Assembly: GCA_029557905.1 (NCBI GenBank)
Contig: JAKQHR010000028.1
Span: 1 to 43,480, forward strand
DNA: 43,480 nucleotides
Source: Verrucomicrobiota bacterium
GTDB lineage: Bacteria; Verrucomicrobiota; Kiritimatiellia; JAKQHR01
Reading direction: 5' to 3'
Part shown: positions 1 through 9,649 of the stretch, piece by piece
Position numbering within the stretch: the stretch's first letter is position 1
How the letters are laid out: every line of letters starts with the position of its first letter
Translations under genes and position numbers: made by a program
Notes under the pieces: generated by a model
What the model saw: only the letters and a program-made list of their open reading frames with translations
What the model was told of the DNA's origin: nothing
Database searches by the model: none

Positions 1-135
1 AACTCCGGCCGAATGGAGGGGATCAACAACAAAATCCGCACCATGACTCGTTCAGCCTATGGCTACCGGGATGAGACTTTTTTCATCCTCAAACTTTTCA
101 ATCTGCACCTCTCCAGACAGGAACTTGTCGGATGA
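1..135 (+). pseudogene. ISL3-family transposase, C-terminal end only (cut by window edge)
   Basis: The first bases are open in frame 1 and end at TGA 133-135. The translation includes N-G-R-M-E-G-I-N-N-K-I-R followed by T-R-S-A-Y-G-Y-R-D and a hydrophobic tail. This is the conserved C-terminal signature of ISL3-type DDE transposases (the EG-NNKI-...AYG-R block that carries the last catalytic glutamate). Only about 44 codons are inside the window, so it cannot be said whether the element is intact. No convincing terminal inverted repeat was recognised between the stop and the end of clpC at 243. The gene faces clpC tail to tail. Confidence in the family is good because the motif is distinctive; intactness is unknown. 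Confidence 0.75.
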
Positions 136-141
136 ACCCCA

Positions 142-176
142 TTTCTTGCGTTTTTTTGGACTTTTTGAGGCTCTTT
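142..176. other. Short block of phased T-tracts
   Basis: T-runs centred near 143, 154, 164 and 174.5 are separated by 10-11 bp, about one helical turn, with G/C-containing spacers. The same style of sequence recurs in a much longer form at 23130-23482. Such phasing is expected to bend DNA. It lies just behind the transposase stop and may belong to the insertion element or to the shared 3' flank with clpC. Confidence 0.5.
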
Positions 177-242
177 TCAGCGGACCTGATTCACTCGCGA
201 CACAAGGTCGCGGGAGCCTGGCGCGGGGGATGCCCGCCCTTT

Positions 243-2712
<2,470 letters not shown>

Positions 2713-2720
<8 letters not shown>

Positions 2721-3789
2721 TTTTTGATCGTTTTCTGTTTCTGCGCCGTGCCAAACGCTTCCTGATCAGCTCCGCACGGGCCCGGTCCCGTTCTTCCGGG
2801 GCCAGTTCGGCCTTCTCAATCACCTGCAAATGAGCAGGTTGAGCCGAAACCAGCAAATCGTCAACCGTTTGCCTATTAAAGTCCTTCAATATACCCATCT
2901 CTATGCCCAGGCGCAAGCCGGAAAGCAGGCCCAAAGCCTCCTTGGAGGCCAGAATATGGGCATTGCTCAGAATTCCGAGGGCGCGGCCGACATAGTCAAG
3001 CACCACATGCTCCCGGCTTTCCATGAGCCGGAGCCTTGCATTTTGTTCGTGTTCAACCACTTCCTCAACAATGGTCTGCAGGTGGCTCACAATCTCCTTT
3101 TCACAGTCGCCAAGCGTGATCTGGTTGGACACCTGGAACATGTTGCCCACAGCCTCGGTCCCTTCGCCCCAGAGGCCGCGCACGGTCAGGCCGATCTTGT
3201 TCAGCCCCTTGATGACAGGCCCCACCTCTTCCATGAACACCAGTCCCGGCAGATGAAGCATCACGCTGGCGCGCATGCCGGTGCCGACATTGGTCGGGCA
3301 CGAGGTCAGATAGCCCAGCTTCTCGGAAAAGGCATAGGGCACCATCTCCTCAATGCGGCTGTCCATTTCATCCACGCATTCCCACGCGTTCTGGAGCATC
3401 AGTCCGGGCCGCAGGGCCTGAAGGCGCAGGTGGTCCTCCTCATTGACCATGATTGCGGCGCGCTCATCCTGACGGATGACCACCCCCTGCCCCGCGCGAG
3501 GGACCGTGAGTTCGCGGCTGATCAGATGCCGTTCGAAGAGAATCATCCGGTCCAGATCGCTGAGATCGCCCATATATAAAGACACGGACGGATCCATCGC
3601 GGCCAGGCTCGCCAGCACGGGTTTGAGCCTGCCCCATATTTTGAGGCGCTGCTCATCGGATGCCCGGCCGGGAAAAGTTTCATCGCGGAGATTGCGGGCG
3701 AGTCGCACGCGACTGGAAATCACAATATCGGAGTCGCCGCCCCCGCCCATCCACGCGCCCTGGTTTTTCAGGAATTTATCGAGTTTCAT
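2713..3789 (-). CDS. mcsB: Protein-arginine kinase McsB
   Basis: A 358-residue ATP:guanido phosphotransferase family protein that phosphorylates arginines on proteins to target them to ClpC. Visible family motifs are SSRVRLARN (about 25-33), the NEEDH loop (about 116-120) and [10 protein letters not shown] with the active-site cysteine at about 164. The reading frame is open further upstream, but homology begins at MKLDKFL, so the ATG at 3787-3789 was chosen. That start lies inside the last codons of mcsA (14-bp overlap), as expected for a coupled mcsA-mcsB pair. The C-terminus is very basic (arginine and lysine rich). No ctsR gene is adjacent, unlike the Bacillus operon. Confidence 0.96.
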
Positions 3790-4270
3790 GATCAGCAAGC
3801 ATCCTGAGGCGGTCGCGCAGCCGCGCAGCCTCTTCATAATCCTCCCGGGCAACCGCATCGGCCAGTTCCTTCTGAAGCGCCGCGGCCTCCTGCGAATGAT
3901 GCACACGCTCGCGGTCGCGGGCCGGGATTTTCCCGGTGTGCTGTTCGCTGCGGTGCACCGCCTTCAGAAGCAGGCCGAGCTCATCGCGGTAAATCTCATA
4001 GCATCGGGCACAGCCCAGCCGGCCGCATTTTTTGAAATCGCTCATGGTCATGTGACAGTCCGGGCATATCTTCTCCGCGATGTGCTCGGCCGCCTCATCC
4101 TGCTTCGCGCCCATCCCCAGCAGAATATCGGTGATGGACACGGGGCCCTGCAAATCAAAGCCGGCCTCGGCGGCGCAGCTTTCGCACAGGTGAAGCTTCT
4201 CCACCACGCCGTTAACCACCTGCGTAAGATGAACCGTCGCGTCGTTTTCCTTGCAGCGATCGCACAGCAT
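3776..4270 (-). CDS. mcsA: McsA, zinc-binding activator of McsB
   Basis: A 164-residue protein with the McsA layout: paired cysteines C3/C6 and C29/C32, a second set C69/C72 and C87/C90 (two zinc sites), then a C-terminal UVR coiled segment (about 125-160). McsA binds and activates the arginine kinase McsB. An upstream in-frame ATG at 4306 exists, but the ATG at 4268-4270 starts directly at the MLCDRC motif expected for the family and has GGAAGG about 11 nt upstream, so it is preferred. A TATATT -10-like hexamer lies at 4295-4300. First gene of mcsA-mcsB-clpC. Confidence 0.92.
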   Translation of the reverse strand: MLCDRCKENDATVHLTQVVNGVVEKLHLCESCAAEAGFDLQGPVSITDILLGMGAKQDEAAEHIAEKICPDCHMTMSDFKKCGRLGCARCYEIYRDELGLLLKAVHRSEQHTGKIPARDRERVHHSQEAAALQKELADAVAREDYEEAARLRDRLRMLADHETR

Positions 4271-4294
4271 GATGTCAGTGTCCTTCCATTTACC

Positions 4295-4323
4295 AATATA
4301 CTCCAACCGAAATCAGAAGACAG
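4295..4323 (-). promoter_or_regulatory. Candidate mcsA promoter partly built from the heptamer array
   Basis: On the minus strand a TATATT -10 (4295-4300) lies about 25 bp before the mcsA ATG. At 17-bp spacing the -35 position (4318-4323, CTGTCT) falls inside the heptamer repeats and matches the consensus only 3 of 6. The -10 is good; the -35 is weak. If real, the repeat unit has replaced the original -35 of the mcsA-mcsB-clpC operon. Confidence 0.35.
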
Positions 4324-4355
4324 AAGACAGAAGTCAGGAGTCAGAATTCAGAATT
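4314..4355 (+). repeat. Left heptamer array (six CAGNNNN units)
   Basis: Six consecutive 7-bp units read outward to inward: CAGAAGA, CAGAAGA, CAGAAGT, CAGGAGT, CAGAATT, CAGAATT. The stop codon of the enclosed four-helix-bundle gene (TGA, 4334-4336) falls across the third and fourth units. A matching array in inverted orientation sits at 4697-4731, so the pair behaves like terminal inverted repeats made of short tandem units. Confidence 0.85.
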
Positions 4356-4699
4356 TTCCGCGAATATGCATCCAGCAACTTGCTGACTTCTGTCAGTAGA
4401 AGGCCCGTTTCGGACACATCTCCATATTCAAGATCCTTTGTCAGAATCAAGTAGTACCGGCATTCCTCCAAGGAACCCTGGGCGATATTGTAAAATCGCA
4501 TCTTATCCGCCGAACCACGTTTACGAAATCCCTCTGCAATATTTGCGGCAACAGACACGGCCGCGCGCCTGAATTGTGACGACAAACCGTAGACCTCCGA
4601 GCGCGGAAACTTCTGTGTTATCCGGTAGACTGAAAGAACAAACTGGTGAGCCTTCTGCCAAACAATCAAATCTTCAAACGTTTTGGCAGTCTCTCCCAT
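4334..4699 (-). CDS. Four-helix-bundle protein, S23 / 23S rRNA intervening-sequence protein family
   Basis: A 121-residue protein of the four-helix-bundle family (TIGR02436 type), related to proteins encoded in 23S rRNA intervening sequences and to the Avd accessory proteins of diversity-generating retroelements. Recognisable motifs are F-E-D-L-x-V-W-Q-K-A near the N-terminus, a central Y-G-L-S-S-Q-x-R-R-A-A-x-S-x-x-x-N-I-A-E-G, and a later S-L-x-E-C-R-Y-Y segment. Function is unknown for most members. The gene is exactly bounded by heptamer arrays: AGGAG of the unit CAGGAGA is its ribosome binding site (5 nt before ATG), the ATG lies in unit CAGAATG, and its stop lies in the opposite array. 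It separates ilvE from mcsA and looks like an inserted cassette. Confidence 0.9.
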   Translation of the reverse strand: MGETAKTFEDLIVWQKAHQFVLSVYRITQKFPRSEVYGLSSQFRRAAVSVAANIAEGFRKRGSADKMRFYNIAQGSLEECRYYLILTKDLEYGDVSETGLLLTEVSKLLDAYSRKILNSDS

Positions 4700-4735
4700 T
4701 CTGTCTCCTGACTCCTGAATTCTGACTACTGACTA
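4697..4735 (-). repeat. Right heptamer array (five CAGNNNN units plus a partial one)
   Basis: Read on the minus strand from 4731 downward the units are CAGTAGT, CAGAATT, CAGGAGT, CAGGAGA, CAGAATG, preceded by a partial TAGT. They are inverted relative to the left array. The ilvE stop codon TAG (4733-4735) is the edge of this array, and the enclosed gene's ribosome binding site and ATG are inside it. Confidence 0.85.
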
Positions 4736-5602
4736 CTTGATTTCCGTCCCGTTCGCACGGGCGAATTCGTGGAACAGTCTGGTCAGCCTGCGGGTCACCG
4801 GTCCGGGTTTCCCGTTTCCGATTTTCCGGCGATCGGCATTGACCACCGCAATGACTTCCGCAGCGGTTCCCGTCAGGAAGACTTCATCGGCCGTGTAAAT
4901 ATCGTAGCGGCCCAGGACGCTCTCGCGCACATTGATTCCTGCGTCGCGGGCAATGCTCATCACCACGTTGCGGGTAACTCCCTCCAGCGCGCCGCACCAG
5001 GATGGCGGCGTGATGAGGTCATTGCCGCGAACAACGAAAATGTTGTCGCCGGACGCCTCGGCCACATAGCCCTGCGGGTTGAGCATCAGACACTCCATCA
5101 CCCCGGAGTTGATCGCCTCGATCTTGGCCATGATGTTGTTCAGGTAGTTCAGGCTCTTGATCCTCGGATTCAGCGCCTCCTGCAGGTTGCGCGTCGTTCC
5201 GGCCGTGATCACGGCCAGCCCGTCGTCATACAGCTTCTTGGGATAGAGCTGAATCGCCGCGGCAATGATGATCACTTCGGCCTTTTTGCAGAGATACGGG
5301 TTCAGTCCCAGCGTGCCCACACCGCGCGTGACCACCAGCCGGATATAGCCGTCGCGGATGTCGTTGGCCCTGCAGGTTTTCACCACGGCTTTTGCCATGG
5401 ATTCGGGAGTCATCGGGATATCCAGCGCAATCGCCTTCGCGGAGTCATACAGCCGCTTGATGTGTTCATCCAGCATGAACACGCGGCCGTTATAGGCGCG
5501 TATGCCTTCAAACACCCCGTCGCCGTACAGCAGACCGTGATCAAAGACCGAAACCTTTGCGTCTTTTTCGTTCACCAGTTTTCCGCTCATGTAAATCTTC
5601 AT
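4733..5602 (-). CDS. ilvE: Branched-chain amino acid aminotransferase
   Basis: A 289-residue class IV PLP-dependent aminotransferase that makes leucine, isoleucine and valine from their 2-oxo acids. The N-terminus has the SVFDHGLLYGDGVFEGIR family motif and the PLP lysine is about K149 in R-I-K-S-L-N-Y-L-N-N. The C-terminal ANGTEI is typical of the archaeal/short IlvE type, so the coding end is intact although the stop codon is contributed by the heptamer array. The frame is open 22 codons further upstream, but the ATG at 5600-5602 has GGAG 5 nt before it and matches family starts. A D-amino-acid aminotransferase is a less likely alternative. Confidence 0.93.
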   Translation of the reverse strand: MKIYMSGKLVNEKDAKVSVFDHGLLYGDGVFEGIRAYNGRVFMLDEHIKRLYDSAKAIALDIPMTPESMAKAVVKTCRANDIRDGYIRLVVTRGVGTLGLNPYLCKKAEVIIIAAAIQLYPKKLYDDGLAVITAGTTRNLQEALNPRIKSLNYLNNIMAKIEAINSGVMECLMLNPQGYVAEASGDNIFVVRGNDLITPPSWCGALEGVTRNVVMSIARDAGINVRESVLGRYDIYTADEVFLTGTAAEVIAVVNADRRKIGNGKPGPVTRRLTRLFHEFARANGTEIK

Positions 5603-5633
5603 AGTCACTCCATGTAAATAAAACCTGCCTCGT

Positions 5634-5663
5634 AGGATAGCAGAAGCGCCGGGTAAATTCCAG
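5634..5663 (-). promoter_or_regulatory. Candidate ilvE promoter with extended -10
   Basis: On the minus strand TGC-TATCCT (hexamer 5634-5639, TGC extension 5640-5642) lies about 32 bp before the ilvE ATG. A weak -35 (TGGAAT) stands 17 bp upstream. The TGC-TA form recurs before lptD, coaBC and the CsgG-family gene. Confidence 0.4.
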
Positions 5664-5716
5664 TCCAACCGGCGTCAATTCTTAACAGCGAAAAATCGAA
5701 GAAGAACCGGAGGCGC

Positions 5717-6037
5717 CTAGCGGGCCGGAACCGGATACTCCAGCGTCGCGGAGAAGGAGGGCGCGGAGGTGCAGGTGATATCCCACACGGCCCATTCCGC
5801 GCCGGCCACGCTCAACGCATGCTTTCGGAGGGTAATCCGCGGCAGGTCGGCAGGCTCTTCATCCCCCAGCGCCGCGCGGCATCCTATCGTCTGCATGGCC
5901 AGCGAAGCCTGCTGCATTTTTGATGCGGTGACCTCCGCCCGCAGGATTTTCATCAGGGCGGAAGCCGAGACCGAAAGCAGGATGGAAGCCATCACAAGGG
6001 CAATCAGCGTTTCGACCAGCGTGAATCCGTCACGCAT
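5717..6037 (-). CDS. Type II secretion minor pseudopilin, GspI-like
   Basis: A 106-residue prepilin-like protein starting M-R-D-G-F-T-L-V-E followed by a long hydrophobic helix: the type IV prepilin peptidase site (cleavage after G, glutamate at mature position 5). Such minor pseudopilins cap the type II secretion pseudopilus. The frame extends 24 codons upstream, but the ATG at 6035-6037 places the cleavage site at residue 4 and overlaps the gspG stop by 8 bp, so it is preferred. Assignment to GspI rather than GspH is from size and position after gspG only. No other secretion genes follow before ilvE, so the rest of the machine must be elsewhere. Confidence 0.75.
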   Translation of the reverse strand: MRDGFTLVETLIALVMASILLSVSASALMKILRAEVTASKMQQASLAMQTIGCRAALGDEEPADLPRITLRKHALSVAGAEWAVWDITCTSAPSFSATLEYPVPAR

Positions 6038-6482
6038 CTGAACTGGAGATGTCGCCTGCGTCGTCTTCTCCTCCGGGCTGGCCGTCGCTTCCGTAGCTGA
6101 TGATTTCAAACGGCTCGCCGTGACGGCCGGGCGTCAGATAGATGTAGTCGTTCCCCCACGGATCTCTGGGCAGTTCGGCGCTGTCGAGATATCCGCCCGC
6201 CGGATAATTCTTCGGCACCGGCTCCATGGACGGTTTGCGCACCAGTGCCTCGAGGCCCTGCTGCTGTGAAGGAAGATGCCCCTGTTCGGCATGGTACAGT
6301 TTCACGGCCGTCTGCAGATTCCTGATCTGCATCCGGGCGGCGGACACGCGTGCCTCCCCCGGCTTTCGCAGGACATTCACCCCGACCAGCCCGGCCAGAA
6401 TGGTGATGATGATCAGCACCACGAGAATTTCCATCAGGGTGAAGCCGGCCGACAAATGTTTTCTTTTATTCATGACTTTCAT
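6030..6482 (-). CDS. gspG: Type II secretion major pseudopilin GspG
   Basis: About 150 residues. A short basic leader ends in A-G-F-T-L-M-E, the prepilin peptidase site, followed by the hydrophobic N-terminal helix. The body has the GspG hallmarks: YHAEQGHLPSQQQGLEAL, L-P-R-D-P-W-G-N-D-Y, and the calcium-binding tail Y-G-S-D-G-Q-P-G-G-E-D-D-A-G-D-I. It forms the shaft of the type II secretion pseudopilus. The ATG at 6480-6482 overlaps the polymerase TGA by 4 bp and was chosen; the ATG at 6471-6473 is the alternative. Confidence 0.93.
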   Translation of the reverse strand: MKVMNKRKHLSAGFTLMEILVVLIIITILAGLVGVNVLRKPGEARVSAARMQIRNLQTAVKLYHAEQGHLPSQQQGLEALVRKPSMEPVPKNYPAGGYLDSAELPRDPWGNDYIYLTPGRHGEPFEIISYGSDGQPGGEDDAGDISSSDA

Positions 6483-8677
6483 ATCCCGAATTTTTTGCAC
6501 AGCGCGCCGAGTTTCGCAAGATAGTAAGGAATATTTTCATCGCGGCTCTCCGGATTCCATTCTGAAACCAGCTTTGCGGCGGCAAACACCTGCACTGATT
6601 TTCTGCTCCCGGTGACATAATATGAAATCTGGTCCCCCGCCTGGTATTCCCGGCCCGATTTCAGCGCAAGTTCGTAGGCGGCGTTGCGTCCCCGGCCCTT
6701 TGCATCAACCTTTGCGGCATAGCCGGCGGGAGATTCCTGAAGCGTTTCGGTCTTGGCCAGCATTCTGACCGGCCAGCGGCCGTGCAGGATATCCTGTTCA
6801 TAGCGGCGTTTCAGTTCCGGAATATCCCCGTCGCGGCCCTCCAGCCGGAGCCGGATGAACTCCTCAAGGAAACTCCGCTGGAACGGCTCCAGACCGCGCG
6901 ATTTCAGAGCAGCGCCCTTTATGACCATCTCCCCGTCTTCGGCGAGCAGCGCGTAGTTCTTCATCTTGTAGCTGAACATGGACTTGTATTCGCCGTCGAA
7001 TTCCAGCGATATGCCCCTGGGGAGCGACTTCTGGAAAGCGGTTCGGAACCGCTCCATTTCAGCCTTCGACTTGACCTCCGGCGGGACGAAATAGATGCCG
7101 TCGGTGTCAATCTCGACGGGAGTTCCGCCATTCTCCCGAAGCCAGTCAATCATGGCTTCCAGGATTTTACGGCCTTCGGCGGCCACCTTCTCGGCCGCGT
7201 CAAAATCGCTGAAGCGGGCCTGGCTGAACCCCAGATAGCCGTAAAACGAATTAATCAGGATTTTGTAGGCACCCTGCAGCGCATCCAGATGACGCCGGCG
7301 GCCGGCATCCTCCGTCTTCTGCATCTGCTCTTTAGCCTCGACCCGGAATTCCAGCAGATGGCGCAGGAGTTTCAGATAGACGCCCAGTTCGTCAGAGGCC
7401 GGGGCCAGTTCCCGAACCAGCGTGAGCGAGGGATACAGCGAGCGTACATCGCAATGATGCACATTCTTTGCAATGCCCTCAAAAAAGATGTCTGTATAGC
7501 CTCCGGCAAATTCCCGCGGGCTGTCGGGTTTCCCTATGGCATGCCCCTGCCGCAGGTATTCACGCAGAATCAGTCCGTCGATCTTTCCGGCGCTGCCCCG
7601 GACGCAGATGTTCTGATAGGTCATCGGAAGCATCTGCGCCTGGGTGAAATACACCGGGGAAAGCAGGTCCCCGAGCCGCCGCGTCTCCAGGATGTCATCA
7701 CGGGCATAGGCCATCACCTTCTCCGGGTCCCTGTCAAAGGTTGCGGCAATTTCTTCTCCGGGAATATAGGTCCGGTCCTCCTCCGCAAGTTCGAAATGCC
7801 GGGCCACATCCTTGAGTCCGTAGCTGTCCAGAGACCGGCGGGCCACATCATAAGCCTGCACCATAAACAGCGTGTCCGCCACATGGCGGCCGTGAATGGA
7901 ATATTTCGGATAGTTGATGGTCCGGTCAGCCGTCACAAAGCGGCTGGGTCTTTTCCCGAGGAGGCCTCCGTCGCGGCCAAGCTTCAGTTTGATCTTGTGC
8001 CGCCGGGCGCGCGCCTCCAGATACGGCAGATCGAACTTGAAGATATTGTGCCCCTCGATCACGTCCGGGTCGCGCTCCTGCACCAGTTCCACAAACTGCT
8101 TCAGCATCGCGGCTTCGTCCCCTGACAGCACCTCAACCCATCCGGACTGGTCCGCCAGCGCAATGGCAATGATGCGGTCTCCCGGGCGGGCGGCGTTGGG
8201 GAAATCGTAGCCTCTGGTGACATAGGTTTCTATGTCCACCTGCATCCGTCCGAGGGCCTCAAAGGCCATGTCCTTGAAAAGTGTCCGGCCCGTGGTCATG
8301 AGATGCTGCTCCACCGGGTCGGTGATGCAGAAAAAGGGCGCGGAGGACACAGACGGCGTAAACCCGGTCTCCTGCTTCAGAAGCTTCAGCGCGGCCTGCA
8401 TATCCTTCCATGACTGGAAAGAGGCCAGATGATTCAGCGGTCCGCTCCCGGCCAGTTTAACAACCTCATGACGGCCCTCGAAGGCTTTGAGCAGACTGCC
8501 TTTTTCCAGCCACAGGAATGGACGGAAGGGTTCTTTCGTCACGGTGATTTTACTGCCCTTGCGGGAATAAAGGATCATCTCGTCATGGGCGTCGCCGGTC
8601 AGCGGTTCCACCGCCACGAGGCCGGGATCGGCATTGGCCCCCATTACAAGCTGTTCGGCTTTGTTTTGCGCGGTCAT
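6479..8677 (-). CDS. Family-B DNA polymerase with 3'-5' exonuclease
   Basis: A 732-residue family-B DNA polymerase. The proofreading exonuclease motifs are present: D-I-E-T-Y (about 148-152), N-I-F-K-F-D (about 211-216) and Y-A-R-D-D (about 324-328). The polymerase motifs are A: D-V-R-S-L-Y-P-S (about 410-417), B: K-I-L-I-N-S-F-Y-G (about 472-480) and C: D-T-D-G (about 524-527). All catalytic aspartates are present, so it should be active. The ATG at 8675-8677 has GGAG 9 nt upstream and follows the epimerase stop by 16 bp; the open frame upstream of it is shadow. Family-B enzymes in bacteria usually serve repair or translesion synthesis. The motif C form DTDG is as in archaeal enzymes. It is oddly placed between a sugar epimerase and a pseudopilin gene. 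Confidence 0.92.
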   Translation of the reverse strand: MTAQNKAEQLVMGANADPGLVAVEPLTGDAHDEMILYSRKGSKITVTKEPFRPFLWLEKGSLLKAFEGRHEVVKLAGSGPLNHLASFQSWKDMQAALKLLKQETGFTPSVSSAPFFCITDPVEQHLMTTGRTLFKDMAFEALGRMQVDIETYVTRGYDFPNAARPGDRIIAIALADQSGWVEVLSGDEAAMLKQFVELVQERDPDVIEGHNIFKFDLPYLEARARRHKIKLKLGRDGGLLGKRPSRFVTADRTINYPKYSIHGRHVADTLFMVQAYDVARRSLDSYGLKDVARHFELAEEDRTYIPGEEIAATFDRDPEKVMAYARDDILETRRLGDLLSPVYFTQAQMLPMTYQNICVRGSAGKIDGLILREYLRQGHAIGKPDSPREFAGGYTDIFFEGIAKNVHHCDVRSLYPSLTLVRELAPASDELGVYLKLLRHLLEFRVEAKEQMQKTEDAGRRRHLDALQGAYKILINSFYGYLGFSQARFSDFDAAEKVAAEGRKILEAMIDWLRENGGTPVEIDTDGIYFVPPEVKSKAEMERFRTAFQKSLPRGISLEFDGEYKSMFSYKMKNYALLAEDGEMVIKGAALKSRGLEPFQRSFLEEFIRLRLEGRDGDIPELKRRYEQDILHGRWPVRMLAKTETLQESPAGYAAKVDAKGRGRNAAYELALKSGREYQAGDQISYYVTGSRKSVQVFAAAKLVSEWNPESRDENIPYYLAKLGALCKKFGI

Positions 8678-8693
8678 GGGGCGGTGCTCCCCG

Positions 8694-9638
8694 TCACTCC
8701 GCGTGTCCGGAGGTGAACCACTCAACGGTCCGGCGAATCCCCTCCTCGAAGTCAACCTTCGGGGTCCAGCCGAGCAGTTCGCGGGCGCGCCGGTTGTCGG
8801 CCTGCGAATCACGCACGTCACCCGGCCGCGGCTCGTCATGAACCGGGCGGACCTTGCTGTCCATAAGTTTCGCTATGGCTGAAGCCAGGTCGTTCACTGA
8901 AATCCGGTCCCCGCAGGCGGCATTGAAGACGCGGCCCGCGGCTTCGTCGGGCGCAGTGCAGCAGGCCAGATTGGCATCCACCACGTTCTGGACATACGTG
9001 AAATCGCGCGTCTGTCCGCCGTCTCCATGAATCAGCGGCGGCTCGCCGCGGACACAGGCATCAATGAAGAGCGGGATCACCGCGGCATAATGGGATTTCG
9101 GATTCTGCCGCGGGCCAAAAACGTTGAAATAGCGCAGGCTGAACGTCTTGAGCCCGTAGAGTTCAAAGAATATCCGGCAGTAGTGCTCCCCTGTCAGCTT
9201 GTGGGCGGCATAGGGACTGAGCGGCATCGGGATCATATCCTCATGCTTGGGAAGCGTCGGGGTGTTTCCGTAAACCGACGATGAACTGGAAAACACCAGG
9301 CGCTTTGCTCCGGCATCGCGGGCGGCGATCAGCAGGTTCAGCGTGCCGGTCACGTTCACATCGTGCGTTTCCAGTGGGTCCTCAACGGAACGCACCACGG
9401 ACGGAAGCGCGGCAAAATGAAAGATGCAGCAGACATCCCGGACGGCGGCCCTGACATCAGCGGGGTTCCGGATGTCGCCTTCCATAATCTCAACGTCCTT
9501 CTTCAGGTCTTCGAGATTCTCACGGCGGCCGGTGGAAAAATTGTCCAGGATGCGGACGTCACGCCCCTGCGCAGCAAGCGTGCGGACAAGATTGCACCCG
9601 ATAAACCCGCCGCCGCCTGTGACCAGATATTTCGCCAT
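8694..9638 (-). CDS. NAD-dependent epimerase/dehydratase, probable UDP-sugar 4-epimerase
   Basis: A 314-residue extended short-chain dehydrogenase. It has the N-terminal NAD site T-G-G-G-G-F-I-G (about 7-14), a serine-rich SSSSSVYG active-site strand and the Y-A-A-H-K catalytic tyrosine-lysine pair. The segment R-Y-F-N-V-F-G-P-R-Q-N-P and the R-D-F-T-Y-V-x-N-V-V motif are typical of UDP-N-acetylglucosamine/uronate 4-epimerases (WbpP-like). It probably supplies a sugar nucleotide for LPS or capsule, in line with the dehydrogenase and aminotransferase at 19645-22102. The ATG at 9636-9638 has AGAGG 7 nt before it. It follows lptD by 11 bp. Substrate is not certain. Confidence 0.85.
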   Translation of the reverse strand: MAKYLVTGGGGFIGCNLVRTLAAQGRDVRILDNFSTGRRENLEDLKKDVEIMEGDIRNPADVRAAVRDVCCIFHFAALPSVVRSVEDPLETHDVNVTGTLNLLIAARDAGAKRLVFSSSSSVYGNTPTLPKHEDMIPMPLSPYAAHKLTGEHYCRIFFELYGLKTFSLRYFNVFGPRQNPKSHYAAVIPLFIDACVRGEPPLIHGDGGQTRDFTYVQNVVDANLACCTAPDEAAGRVFNAACGDRISVNDLASAIAKLMDSKVRPVHDEPRPGDVRDSQADNRRARELLGWTPKVDFEEGIRRTVEWFTSGHAE

Positions 9639-9649
9639 CACCACGCCTC

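Noticed and set aside
194-214. Hairpin (CGCGAC / GTCGCG) after clpC as a terminator
   Set aside because: The stem is short and neither strand has a T-run after it.
4334-4699. Diversity-generating retroelement (Avd plus reverse transcriptase)
   Set aside because: The four-helix-bundle protein is in the wider Avd-related family, but no reverse transcriptase or template/variable repeat pair is nearby.
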